64,000 bases of DNA, from positions 1,529,727 to 1,593,726 of the forward strand of contig NZ_KB911581.1 in NCBI RefSeq assembly GCF_000383595.1, in the 5' to 3' direction. Under the pieces are notes generated by a model. That model was not told the DNA's origin, searched no databases, and was given only the letters and a program-made list of their open reading frames with translations. The stretch comes from Streptomyces bottropensis ATCC 25435 (lineage in GTDB: Bacteria > Actinomycetota > Actinomycetes > Streptomycetales > Streptomycetaceae). Position numbers and translations under genes: made by a program. This document shows, piece by piece, positions 55,340-63,986 of the stretch (positions are counted from its first letter, which is position 1; each line of letters starts with the position of its first letter).

Positions 55340-56815
55340 GTGCCCTCCATGAACGAACTCGTCCGCCAGCACACCGCTCTCAGCGACTCCGACCTGGAGT
55401 GGCTGCATCTGCTGGTGTCGGAGTGGCAGCTGCTGTCCGACCTCTCCTTCGCCGACCTGGTCCTGTGGGTCCCCACGCGCGACGGCACCCGCTATGTCTC
55501 CGTGGCCCAGATGCGCCCCAACACCGGCCCCACCTCCTACCAGGACGACATGGTCGGCCACCTGGTCCCCCGAGGTCGCCGCCCTCTGCTGGACGCCGCC
55601 CACGACGAGGGCCGCATCGTCCGCGAGGGCGACCCCGAGTGGCGGGAGGAGGTGCCCGTACGGGTCGAGTCCATCCCCGTGCGCAGGGAGGGGCGGGTGC
55701 TCGGCGTCATCGCGCGCAACACCAATCTGCTGACCGTGCGTACCCCCAGCCGGCTGGAGCTGACGTATCTCCAGAGCGCCTCCGACCTGGCCCAGATGAT
55801 CGCCGGGGGCGCGTTCCCGTTCCCCGACCAGCAGGTCGACATGGATGCCTCGCCGCGCGTCGGCGACGGCCTCATCAGGCTCGACGCCGACGGGATCGTC
55901 CAGTACGCCTCGCCGAACGCCCTCTCGGCCTACCACCGCCTCGGCCTCGCCACCGATCTCGTCGGCTGCCATCTCGGCCGGACGACCGCCGAACTCGCCC
56001 CCTCCCGGGGCCCGGTGGACGAGGCGCTGGCCAAGGTGGCGAGCGGATGGGCGCCCCGTGAGTTCGAGATCGAGTCCGTGGAAGGTGTGATCCAGTTCCG
56101 GGCGATCCCCCTCAAGCCCAAGGGGCCGCGCATCGGTTCGCTGGTGCTGCTGCGGGACGTGACGGAACTGCGGCGGCGCGAGCGTGAGTTGATCACCAAG
56201 GACGCGACCATCCGGGAGATCCACCACCGGGTGAAGAACAACCTCCAGACCGTCGCCGCGCTGCTGCGCCTCCAGGCGCGGCGCATCGAGTCCGAGCGGG
56301 GCCGCGAGGCACTGGAGGAGGCGGTGCGACGGGTCGGATCGATCGCGATCGTCCATGAGACGCTGTCCCAGAACCTGGACGAGCGGGTGGAGTTCGACGA
56401 GATCGCCGACCGGGTGCTCGCCATGGTCGCCGAGATCTCACCGGGCAAGGTCGTCGGCCGGCGCACCGGACGCTTCGGCATCCTGGACGCGGAGGTCGCG
56501 ACCCCGCTCTCGATGGTCCTCACCGAGATCCTGCAGAACGCCCTCGAACACGGTTTCCGTGAGGGCGACACCGGCACCGTCGAGGTCTCGGCCGTGCGCG
56601 GCGGCACCAGCAAGGAGACCCGCCTCCTCGTCACCGTCCAGGACGACGGCGTCGGCCTCCCCGAGGGCTTCGACCCGCACCGCTCCGGCAACCTCGGCCT
56701 GCAGATCGTACGGACGCTGGTCGAGGGCGAGTTGGGCGGCACGTTCGACATGGTCCCCGCTCCGGAGCGGGGCACCCAGGTGATCCTGGACCTCCCCGTG
56801 CGGGCCCAGAAGTAG
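55340..56815 (+). CDS. PdtaS-like sensor histidine kinase
   Basis: A 491-residue soluble kinase of the HisKA_2 type. An N-terminal GAF-like domain (about residues 20-150) is followed by a PAS-like domain (LDADGIVQYASPNALSAYHRLG). The phosphoacceptor box is IREIHHRVKNNLQTVAALL (near residue 297). The ATPase has EILQNALEHGF, VQDDGVGLP and GNLGLQIVRTL. The layout matches mycobacterial PdtaS, whose partner is an antiterminator-type ANTAR regulator; none lies here. No transmembrane helix is present. Confidence 0.85.
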   Translation: MPSMNELVRQHTALSDSDLEWLHLLVSEWQLLSDLSFADLVLWVPTRDGTRYVSVAQMRPNTGPTSYQDDMVGHLVPRGRRPLLDAAHDEGRIVREGDPEWREEVPVRVESIPVRREGRVLGVIARNTNLLTVRTPSRLELTYLQSASDLAQMIAGGAFPFPDQQVDMDASPRVGDGLIRLDADGIVQYASPNALSAYHRLGLATDLVGCHLGRTTAELAPSRGPVDEALAKVASGWAPREFEIESVEGVIQFRAIPLKPKGPRIGSLVLLRDVTELRRRERELITKDATIREIHHRVKNNLQTVAALLRLQARRIESERGREALEEAVRRVGSIAIVHETLSQNLDERVEFDEIADRVLAMVAEISPGKVVGRRTGRFGILDAEVATPLSMVLTEILQNALEHGFREGDTGTVEVSAVRGGTSKETRLLVTVQDDGVGLPEGFDPHRSGNLGLQIVRTLVEGELGGTFDMVPAPERGTQVILDLPVRAQK

Positions 56816-56820
56816 CGGCG

Positions 56821-56865
56821 GACACGACAGCCACGCACACGACAGCCACGCACACGAAAGCCGCG
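56821..56865 (+). repeat. three 15-bp tandem repeats after the kinase gene
   Basis: Units at 56821, 56836 and 56851 read SACACGACAGCCACG, the third with two changes. They start six bases past the stop codon. Confidence 0.75.
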
Positions 56866-56906
56866 ATCGCCGTGACGACCGCGGCCTTCCTGCGGCGAAC
56901 AGCACA

Positions 56907-56937
56907 GAGCCCCGGACCACCATGTGGTCCAGGGCTC
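56907..56937. terminator. terminator between the kinase gene and wblE
   Basis: A 13-bp stem with one mismatch (56907-56920 with 56924-56937) and CAT loop lies between convergent genes. Confidence 0.65.
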
Positions 56938-57048
56938 GGGCTCGTGGCTGATTAAGCGCACCGGGGGTACTGCGCGCTGCGGCTCGGGGGCGGGAGAAGC
57001 GCACTCGCTGTGCGCGCCGCCAAGCTCAGGCTATTGCTGGGTGGGATG

Positions 57049-57306
57049 TCAGGCGGATGCCTGACGGGCCCGGTTGCGGGCGGCGCGGCGCTTCATGGCG
57101 CGGCGCTCGTCCTCGCTGAGACCACCCCAGACGCCGGAGTCCTGGCCGGACTCAAGCGCCCACTGCAGACACTGCTCGATAACAGGGCAGCGACGGCAGA
57201 CAGCCTTGGCTTCCTCGATCTGCAGCAGCGCAGGACCGGTGTTGCCGATGGGGAAGAAGAGCTCGGGGTCTTCCTCGCGGCAAACGGCGTTGTGACGCCA
57301 GTCCAT
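57049..57306 (-). CDS. wblE: WhiB-family regulator WblE (WhiB1 type)
   Basis: An 85-residue Fe-S regulator. Cluster cysteines are Cys9, Cys37, Cys40 and Cys46, followed by GVWGG and a basic C-terminal tail (KRRAARNRARQ). Length and sequence fit the WhiB1/WblE group, which is essential in mycobacteria and acts with the principal sigma factor. ATG 57306 has AAGGAGAGG upstream. Confidence 0.92.
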   Translation of the reverse strand: MDWRHNAVCREEDPELFFPIGNTGPALLQIEEAKAVCRRCPVIEQCLQWALESGQDSGVWGGLSEDERRAMKRRAARNRARQASA

Positions 57307-57626
57307 GGCTGCTACCTCTCCTTGGGTATTACTTGCACGTTGCTTGTGAATGTGAACGCTTTCACGAATCCCTCAACAAGTGAAGGGCCGATCACCAGAC
57401 GGACTGGTGTGGTCCTGTGGATTGAGGAGGGGTTCTGGCGCTTGCTTGAGCCGGGTGTTGCGGGCTGTCCCGAGCGCCACGTAGAGACTCGCAAACCTCA
57501 GCGGCGGATACAACCCCTTCCGGAAAGTTTTTTTTGATTCCTCGGTGTCGACTGTGTCACAGCCGTACTTCCATGGGGTGGACCCTGGCCTAAACGTTCG
57601 AGTGGAAGGACTTTTGCCCGTTCCGC
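57307..57626. promoter_or_regulatory. wblE upstream region with inverted repeat and T-tract
   Basis: These 320 bp are AT-richer than the surroundings. They contain an inverted repeat GTGAAAGCGTTCAC (minus strand, near 57353-57366) about 50 bp before wblE, and a run of eight T at 57528-57535. A minus-strand ORF 57373-57630 lacks Streptomyces codon bias and is not called. Confidence 0.5.
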
Positions 57627-58598
57627 TCACACAATCACACGCAGTGCACGGCGTACGCCTGTGAACGTCACGCTCGTACGCAGTCCGAGGTGGTCGCCGT
57701 CCATCTGGAGGGGGAGAGGGGCCTTCGAATGCAAGGTGAAGTCGGTCAGATCGTGCAGGGTGGTGGCGTGCTTGCCGCGGGGTCCCCGCTCGGGGGACGA
57801 AGTGAGCAATTGTGTGCCATATCGGGCGAGCGCGGGCGTCGACATGCGGCTCAGGCCGAGCACGTCGAGGCCTTTATCGAACGAGGCCTTAGGCGACGCG
57901 TACACCGGGCGATTACCCAGAAACGTCCACGGGGACGTGTTGCAGACTATGGACAGCACAAGATCGGAAATCGGATCCTGGCCCGCCTGCTCCACGGTGA
58001 TCGTGCCGAGTCTGCGATGCGGCTCTTCCAGGAACTGCCGAAATGCCTGACGCAGGTAAAGGGCGTGTGTGGATTTCCGTCCGCGTTCCCGTTGTTGCTC
58101 GACACGGCCGATCACACCCGCGTCGAATCCGAAGCCGGCGCAGAAGGTGAACCAGCGGGACGGCACCGCCTCGTCCTCCGTACCCGGTGTGCCCGAGGCC
58201 ATGCCCAGTCCGACCGTGCGCTCCCGGCTCTCGCGCAGGGCGTCGAGCAGGACGCCGGTCGACTCCACGGCGTCGTTGGGCAGTCCCAGCGCACGGGCGA
58301 AGACGTTGGTGGAGCCGCCGGGAACCACGGCGAGACGGGGGAGGCGGTCGGGATCGGGGCCGTGGTGCAACAGGCCGTTGACGACCTCGTTGACCGTGCC
58401 GTCGCCGCCGAGGGCGACGACCAGTTCGATGTCGTCCTTGCCCTCCGCGGCCTGCCGGGCGAGGTCCCGGGCGTGGCCCCGGTACTCCGTGGTGACCGCC
58501 TCAAGCTTCATCTCGCTCGCGAGGGCGTGGATCAGGACATCGCGCGTACGTGCGCTTGTGGTGGTTGCCGCCGGATTGACCACGAGAAGTGCACGCAT
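57627..58598 (-). CDS. diacylglycerol kinase family lipid kinase
   Basis: A 323-residue DagK/YegS-type kinase. The nucleotide motif VVALGGDGTVNEVVNGLL (residue 60 region) and PGGSTNVFARALGL are intact. The C-terminal half has ISDLVLSIVCNTSPWTFLGNRP. It probably phosphorylates diacylglycerol or a related lipid. The start is ATG 58598. Confidence 0.88.
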   Translation of the reverse strand: MRALLVVNPAATTTSARTRDVLIHALASEMKLEAVTTEYRGHARDLARQAAEGKDDIELVVALGGDGTVNEVVNGLLHHGPDPDRLPRLAVVPGGSTNVFARALGLPNDAVESTGVLLDALRESRERTVGLGMASGTPGTEDEAVPSRWFTFCAGFGFDAGVIGRVEQQRERGRKSTHALYLRQAFRQFLEEPHRRLGTITVEQAGQDPISDLVLSIVCNTSPWTFLGNRPVYASPKASFDKGLDVLGLSRMSTPALARYGTQLLTSSPERGPRGKHATTLHDLTDFTLHSKAPLPLQMDGDHLGLRTSVTFTGVRRALRVIV

Positions 58599-58715
58599 GG
58601 GTTGCAGCGTACCTACTGGGTGGTACCCGGCCCATACCGAGGTGCGGATCAAGGGGAGATCGGGTAGTGACGATGAGCACGCGGGGGCGTGTGGAGGGGC
58701 GGCTACCCTTCACGG

Positions 58716-59168
58716 GTGAGCCCTGAGCAGACCCCCACGCCGGACACCTCCGACGCCGAGCCCCGTCCCGGGCGGCTGACCGCCGCCGCGGCGCTGGCCG
58801 CGCTGGAGGGGGCGGCCCTGTTGGTGGGCGGCGGGGCCATGCTCGTCCTGGGCCTCGGCGGCGACTCCGACGACCTGAGCACCGGCGTCACCGGAGGGAT
58901 CACCCTCTTCGCGCTGGCCCTGCTGCCGCTGATCGCCGCGCGCGGGCTGCTGCTGCGCCGGAGCTGGAGCCGGGGGCCCGCCGTGATCACCCAGATCATG
59001 GCGCTGCCAGTGGCCTACAACCTGCTGCGCGCCGACAGCGTGGCGATCTGGGCGGGCATCGTCCTGGCCGTGGTCGCCGTCGCCGCGCTGGTCCTGCTGA
59101 TCAATCCCGCTACGACCCAGGCCCTGGGGATCCAGGGGCCGGGCCGGGCGGAGGAGACGAAGCGGTAG
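58716..59168 (+). CDS. four-helix integral membrane protein
   Basis: A 150-residue conserved hypothetical with four predicted helices (AALLVGGGAMLVLGLGG, GITLFALALLPLIAARGLLL, GPAVITQIMALPVAYNLL, WAGIVLAVVAVAALVLLI). GTG 58716 is chosen for the VSPEQTPTPD start. It converges with sigH; function is unknown. Confidence 0.68.
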   Translation: MSPEQTPTPDTSDAEPRPGRLTAAAALAALEGAALLVGGGAMLVLGLGGDSDDLSTGVTGGITLFALALLPLIAARGLLLRRSWSRGPAVITQIMALPVAYNLLRADSVAIWAGIVLAVVAVAALVLLINPATTQALGIQGPGRAEETKR

Positions 59169-59188
59169 GTCCTGACGGGGCGCGGGAG

Positions 59189-60334
59189 CTACTCCTCCAC
59201 GAGCAGCTTCTCGCGGAGCTGGGCCAGCGTCCGCGCCAGAAGCCGTGAGACGTGCATCTGCGAGATGCCGACCTCCTGGGCGATCTGCGACTGGGTCATG
59301 TTGCCGAAGAAGCGCAGCAACAGGATCCGCTTCTCGCGCGGCGGAAGGTCCTCCAGGAGCGGCTTGAGGGACTCCCGGTACTCGACGCCCTCCAGCGCCT
59401 CGTCCTCGGCGCCGAGCGTGTCCGCGACGGCCGGGGACTCGTCGTCGGTGTCGGGGACGTCCAGGGACAGCGTGGAGTACGCGTTCGCCGACTCCAGGCC
59501 CTCCAGGACCTCCTCCTCCGAGATGGCCAGCTTCTCGGCCAGCTCGTGCACCGTCGGCGAGCGGCCGTGCTGCTGGGACAGCTCGGCCGTGGCCGTGGTC
59601 AGCGAGAGGCGCAGCTCCTGCAGCCGGCGCGGGACCCGCACCGCCCAGCCCTTGTCACGGAAGTGCCGCTTGATCTCGCCGACGACCGTCGGGGTCGCGT
59701 ACGTCGAGAACTCCACGCCGCGGTCCGGGTCGAAGCGGTCGACCGACTTGATCAGCCCGATGGTGGCGACCTGCGTCAGGTCGTCCAGCGGCTCCCCGCG
59801 ATTGCGGAAACGGCGCGCGAGGTGCTCCACGAGCGGCAGATGCATCCGGACCAGCCGGTTGCGCAGCTCCGCGTACTCGACACTGCCGTCCGGCAGGGCG
59901 CGCAGCTCGATGAACAGGGCTCGCGCCCCGCTGCGGTCCTGCGGATGGTGCTGGGTGCTGCGCACGGTCTGCGCGTGCTGCGCGGCCGTCTCGTCGTGTC
60001 GCTCGTGCTCGCTCATAGTCCCGCCCGCCGTCACCGTTCCCCCAGCTCCCGACTGTGTTCGTCGAGCGGGGGAGGCCCCAGTCCGCCCTCGTGAGGACGT
60101 GGTGATCCGCAGGACACCCTCCGGATCCCGTTGCCCGCCGGAGGGCGCCTCGCGCTCCTCGCCGTCGGCCGGCTCCGTCCACCGAGACGCTCCGGCCGCC
60201 GAGGACTCGTCCTCCGGGTGCGGCCTGGCCTGCTCGGGGATGCCGTCGACGCCGTCCGCCAGAGGCGCCGGCCCACTCGGACCGCCGTCGTCCTCCGCGG
60301 GAAGTTCCCGTGTGCCGCGTTCTTCGTCCCGCAC
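59189..60334 (-). CDS. sigH: SigB/SigF/SigG-family stress sigma factor SigH
   Basis: A 381-residue sigma factor for osmotic and developmental stress. The catalytic part covers region 2 (MHLPLVEHLARRFRNRGEPLDDLTQVATIGLIKSVDRF), region 3 and region 4 (GNMTQSQIAQEVGISQMHVSRLL). GTG 60334 is 18 bp past the rshA stop. An internal ATG at 60016 would give a 275-residue form lacking the acidic, Gly/Pro-rich N-terminus. Several isoforms are known for S. coelicolor SigH. It is cotranscribed with the anti-sigma gene. Confidence 0.88.
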   Translation of the reverse strand: MRDEERGTRELPAEDDGGPSGPAPLADGVDGIPEQARPHPEDESSAAGASRWTEPADGEEREAPSGGQRDPEGVLRITTSSRGRTGASPARRTQSGAGGTVTAGGTMSEHERHDETAAQHAQTVRSTQHHPQDRSGARALFIELRALPDGSVEYAELRNRLVRMHLPLVEHLARRFRNRGEPLDDLTQVATIGLIKSVDRFDPDRGVEFSTYATPTVVGEIKRHFRDKGWAVRVPRRLQELRLSLTTATAELSQQHGRSPTVHELAEKLAISEEEVLEGLESANAYSTLSLDVPDTDDESPAVADTLGAEDEALEGVEYRESLKPLLEDLPPREKRILLLRFFGNMTQSQIAQEVGISQMHVSRLLARTLAQLREKLLVEE

Positions 60335-60351
60335 CGGCCCGTCCCCGTTCC

Positions 60352-60765
60352 TCACGCCGGCCCGGGTCCCGCGCCGCGCTGTTTGTAGAGGCTGATCGAA
60401 ACGGTTTTGTCGTCGGCCACCGCGGAGGAGACCTTCCCCGCCAGGGCCGACAGCACGGTCCAGGCGAAGGTGTCGCGCGCGGGGGCGTGACCGTCCGTGG
60501 TGGGGGCCGAGACCGTGACCTCCAGTGAATCGTCGACCAGACGGAAGACACAGCTGAGCACCGAGCCGGGCACGGCCTGCTGAAGCAGGATCGCGCAGGC
60601 CTCGTCGACCGCGATGCGCAAATCCTCGATCTCGTCGAGGGTGAAGTCCAAACGGGCCGCGAGGCCGGCCGTCGCCGTACGCAGCACCGACAGGTAGGCA
60701 CCCGCGGCCGGCAGCCGGACTTCCACGAAGTCCTGGATCCCGGGCTCGCCTGCGATCTGGGACAC
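60352..60765 (-). CDS. rshA: RsbW-like anti-sigma factor RshA (UshX/PrsH)
   Basis: A 137-residue GHKL-fold anti-sigma factor of SigH. The Bergerat-type N-box reads IEDLRIAVDEACAILLQ. A G1-like region is less clear, which is usual for this family. GTG 60765 follows GGAGGTGAG. An in-frame ATG at 60912 would add 49 residues. Binding of SigH in unstressed cells is known for the orthologue. Confidence 0.87.
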   Translation of the reverse strand: MSQIAGEPGIQDFVEVRLPAAGAYLSVLRTATAGLAARLDFTLDEIEDLRIAVDEACAILLQQAVPGSVLSCVFRLVDDSLEVTVSAPTTDGHAPARDTFAWTVLSALAGKVSSAVADDKTVSISLYKQRGAGPGPA

Positions 60766-60985
60766 CCTCACCTCCAAGGTGGTACAAGCTTTTTCGGGGG
60801 CCGAGGGTCGCCCCCCGGGGTAACGCGCTACGTGGTTCAGCGGTGACGCTATCGCGCTACCGAGCGTCGTGTCCTCGGGGTCCTGAGGACCCCACCCCAT
60901 GCTGTCACTCATAGTAAGCCTATGAATACGCTCGGTGGCTAGAGGTCTGCGGGCCTCAAATAGGAAGAGCGCGCGCCGGATTGAC

Positions 60986-61011
60986 GTACCCAGGCGTCGG
61001 ACTGCCGAACC
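60986..61011 (-). promoter_or_regulatory. SigB-type promoter upstream of rshA-sigH
   Basis: On the minus strand GGTT (61011-61008), 16 nt, then GGGTAC (60991-60986) matches the SigB/SigH family consensus (GTTT-N14-16-GGGTAT). This suggests autoregulation, as reported for a sigH promoter in S. coelicolor. Confidence 0.65.
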
Positions 61012-61101
61012 GTGTCACACGAGTACGTCGACGTGTCACGGGGTGACATGGTTCCGTCGTGCGACGACTCCGCTCCGGTAGTCATACCGGTACAGGGACT
61101 G

Positions 61102-61362
61102 TCATACGAGTACATGGTCGACGAAGCACCAGCGCCAGGTCTCGCCCGCCTCGAACGTACGCATGATGGGATGGCCGCTCTCCTTGTGGTGCTCGGTCGC
61201 GTGCCGCATCGGCGAGGAGTCGCAGCAGCCCACGTGCCCGCACTCCAGGCACATCCGCAACTGCACCGGATGACTCCCGGCGGCCAGGCACTCCGGGCAG
61301 GTGTCGCTCAGCGGTTCGGGCTCGGGGTGCGGCAGCGCCTCCGTGTGCGTGCACTGTTTCAT
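61102..61362 (-). CDS. UBP-type zinc-finger protein
   Basis: An 86-residue stand-alone ZnF-UBP domain. Ligand residues appear in CTHTEAL, TCPECLA, RMCLECGHVGCCDSSPMRHATEHH and GHPIM. Eukaryotic relatives bind the ubiquitin C-terminus; in bacteria the ligand is not known. It is divergent to the antiporter gene. The start is ATG 61362. Confidence 0.85.
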   Translation of the reverse strand: MKQCTHTEALPHPEPEPLSDTCPECLAAGSHPVQLRMCLECGHVGCCDSSPMRHATEHHKESGHPIMRTFEAGETWRWCFVDHVLV

Positions 61363-61421
61363 GATTGCCAGGTTACGACGGGTGCGCGGAACGCCGCGCG
61401 GAAACGAAGGCGGCGCAAGCG

Positions 61422-63017
61422 ATGCACTTCCTGCCCTTGCTGTTGCTGGTCGCCGGGAGCGCGACGGTGGCCGGTGCCGCCCGGCGTACGCCGGTGCCCG
61501 CCCCGCTGCTGCTGGTCGCGGCAGGGCTCGCGGTGTCGTATCTGCCCGGAGTGCCGCACTACGAACTCGATCCCGAGATCGTCCTGCCGCTGATCCTGCC
61601 CCCGCTGCTGTACACGGCCGCCAGCGACAGCTCGTACCTCGACCTGCGGGCCCAGCTGCGACCCGTGGCGCTGCTGTCGGTCGGCTACGTGCTCTTCGCG
61701 ACCCTCGCGGTCGGCTGGGCCGCCTACCTGCTCGTGCCGGGGATGCCACTGCCCGCGGCCCTGGTGCTCGGCGCGGTGGTGGCCCCGCCGGACGCGGTCG
61801 CGGCCACGGCGGTCGCCCGGCGGGTGGGCCTGCCCTCGCGGATCACCACCATCCTGCAGGGCGAGTCCCTGGTGAACGACGCGACCGCGATCACCGCCTA
61901 CCGGGTGGCCCTCGCGGCCACCATCGGCGAGGGCGCGAGCTGGTCGGGCGGGACGGTCGACTTCCTGGTGGCGGCGGTCGGCGGCGTCGCGGTGGGCCTG
62001 CTGCTGATGGTGCCGATCCACTGGCTGCGCACGCACCTGAAGGAGGCACTGCTCCAGAACACCCTCTCCCTGCTGATCCCGTTCGTCGCCTACGGCCTCG
62101 CCGAGTGGGTGCACGCCTCCGGGGTGCTCGCCGTGGTCGTCGTCGGCCTGTACCTCGGCTACCGCAACTGGCAGGTCGACTTCGCCACCCGCCTCCAGGA
62201 GGAGGCCGTCTGGAAGATGGTCGCCTTCCTGCTGGAGTCCGCCGTGTTCGCCCTCATCGGCCTGCAGCTCCCGGTCGTCCTCGAAGGGCTGGGCGAGTAC
62301 GAGGGGGTCCGCGCCTCCTGGTACGCCGTGGCCGTCTTCCTCGTCGTGGTCGCGACCCGGTTCGCGTGGGTCTATCCGGCCACCTTCCTGCCCCGCTTGC
62401 TGTCGCGGCGCATCCGGGAGCGGGAGGACAACCCCACCTGGAAGGCGCCCTTCGTCATCGCCTGGGCCGGCATGCGGGGTGTCGTCTCGCTGGCCATCGC
62501 CTTCTCGATCCCGCTCACGGTGAACGGCGGGGACGACTTCCCCGGACGGAACCTGATCCTCTTCCTGACCTTCACGACGGTCATCGGGACGCTCGTCATC
62601 CAGGGGCTGACCCTCCCGCCGCTCATCCGCGCCCTGAAGCTGCCGGGACGCGACCAGCAGGCCGAGACCCTCGCCGAGGCCAACGCCCAGGCCCAGGCGT
62701 CCCGCGCCGCCGAGGCCCGCCTCGACGAACTCCTCGCCGACGAGCGCAACGAGCTGCCGCCTCCGCTCGTCGACCGCCTCCACACCGTCCTGGAACGCCG
62801 CCGCAACGCCGTCTGGGAACGGCTCGGCGCGGTCAACCCGGTGACCGGGGAGAGCGTCGACGACACCTACAGCCGCCTCTCCCGCGAGATGATCGGCGCC
62901 GAACGCGAGGTCTTCGTGAAACTGCGGGACGGCCGGTACATCGACGACGAGATGTTGCGCACCCTGTTGCGCAGGCTGGACCTGGAGGAGGCGGCGGTAT
63001 TCCGGGAGGCGTCCTGA
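61422..63017 (+). CDS. CPA1 family Na+/H+ antiporter
   Basis: A 531-residue monovalent cation:proton antiporter. About 11-12 helices occupy residues 1-410, with the conserved transport motif VVAPPDAVAATAVARRVGLP and ESLVNDATAITAYRVA. A cytoplasmic coiled tail follows (EANAQAQASRAAEARLDELLADE). ATG 61422 is chosen. Which ions are carried is inferred from the family. Confidence 0.87.
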   Translation: MHFLPLLLLVAGSATVAGAARRTPVPAPLLLVAAGLAVSYLPGVPHYELDPEIVLPLILPPLLYTAASDSSYLDLRAQLRPVALLSVGYVLFATLAVGWAAYLLVPGMPLPAALVLGAVVAPPDAVAATAVARRVGLPSRITTILQGESLVNDATAITAYRVALAATIGEGASWSGGTVDFLVAAVGGVAVGLLLMVPIHWLRTHLKEALLQNTLSLLIPFVAYGLAEWVHASGVLAVVVVGLYLGYRNWQVDFATRLQEEAVWKMVAFLLESAVFALIGLQLPVVLEGLGEYEGVRASWYAVAVFLVVVATRFAWVYPATFLPRLLSRRIREREDNPTWKAPFVIAWAGMRGVVSLAIAFSIPLTVNGGDDFPGRNLILFLTFTTVIGTLVIQGLTLPPLIRALKLPGRDQQAETLAEANAQAQASRAAEARLDELLADERNELPPPLVDRLHTVLERRRNAVWERLGAVNPVTGESVDDTYSRLSREMIGAEREVFVKLRDGRYIDDEMLRTLLRRLDLEEAAVFREAS

Positions 63018-63041
63018 GACGGTCCCGGGGCGCCGGCCGGT

Positions 63042-63986
63042 CTAGGGCGCGTGGTCCTCGAACGGGCGTCCGGTGATCACCGCGGCGAGCGTCGTCCCGC
63101 GCGCGAAGGCGCCCTCCGCCGCCAGGGCGACAAGTCCGTAGAGCGACTTGGCGACATAGAGACGCTCCACGGGCAGGGCGTGGCGGGCCTCGAAGTCGAC
63201 GGCGAAGGCGTCCAGTTCGGGGGTGGTGCGCGCGTAGCCGCCGCAGTGGAAGCGGTCGTCGAGACGCCAGTCGCCGCGCGGTCCGCCGAAGGCCCGCTCC
63301 TGCAGCCTTCGTATCTCCTCGTCGAGGAAGCCCCCCTTGAGGACCGGAATTCCGAGGGCGCGCTGGCCGGGGGCCAGGCCGGCGGCCAGCCCCGCGAGCG
63401 TGCCGCCGGTGCCGCAGGCCAGGGCCACGACGTCGGCCCGGCCGCGCAGTTCCGCGCCGAGGTCCTGGCAGCCGCGCACCGCGAGACTGTTGCTGCCGCC
63501 CTCGGGGACGACGTACGCGTCCCCCGCGTCGGCGGCGCGCAGGACGGCGGCCAGGGCGGCGGGGTCGGACTTGCGGCGATAGGTCGATCTGTCGACGAAG
63601 TGCAGCCGCATGCCGTCCGCCGCGCAGCGGGCCAGGGACGCGTTGAGCGGACGGTCGGCCAGTTCCTGACCGCGGACCACGCCGATGGTGGGCAGGCCCA
63701 GGAGGCGGCCCGCCGCCGCGGTGGCGCGCAGGTGGTTCGAGTAGGCGCCGCCGAACGTGAGCACCGGCCGGCCGGCCGCCGCGCGCAGGTTGGGGGCCAG
63801 CTTGCGCCACTTGTTGCCGACGAGCCGCGGATGGATCAGGTCGTCGCGCTTGAGGAGCAGCCGGACGCCGTGGCGGGCGAAGCGCTCGTCCACCACCTCC
63901 TGCAGAGGGGACGGCAGCACGGGGTCCAGGGCGGCGACGGGGTCGGGGGCGGAGGACTGGCCGGTCACGTGCCCATTGTCGGACAC
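63042..63986 (-). CDS. PLP-dependent ACC deaminase/D-cysteine desulfhydrase family protein
   Basis: A 314-residue fold-type II PLP enzyme. The cofactor lysine lies in HPRLVGNKWRKLAPNL (near residue 59). FGGAYSNHLRATAAAG and the phosphate-binding ACGTGGTLAGLAAGL are intact. D-cysteine desulfhydrase and ACC deaminase cannot be distinguished by eye. GTG 63986 gives the start; the gene ends 14 bp before the window end on its 5' side. Confidence 0.83.
   Translation of the reverse strand: MSDNGHVTGQSSAPDPVAALDPVLPSPLQEVVDERFARHGVRLLLKRDDLIHPRLVGNKWRKLAPNLRAAAGRPVLTFGGAYSNHLRATAAAGRLLGLPTIGVVRGQELADRPLNASLARCAADGMRLHFVDRSTYRRKSDPAALAAVLRAADAGDAYVVPEGGSNSLAVRGCQDLGAELRGRADVVALACGTGGTLAGLAAGLAPGQRALGIPVLKGGFLDEEIRRLQERAFGGPRGDWRLDDRFHCGGYARTTPELDAFAVDFEARHALPVERLYVAKSLYGLVALAAEGAFARGTTLAAVITGRPFEDHAP

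Noticed and set aside
57373..57630. 85-codon ORF on the minus strand before wblE
   Set aside because: Third-position G/C is low for this genome, no ribosome site is seen, and the region looks like promoter DNA with an inverted repeat and a T-run.
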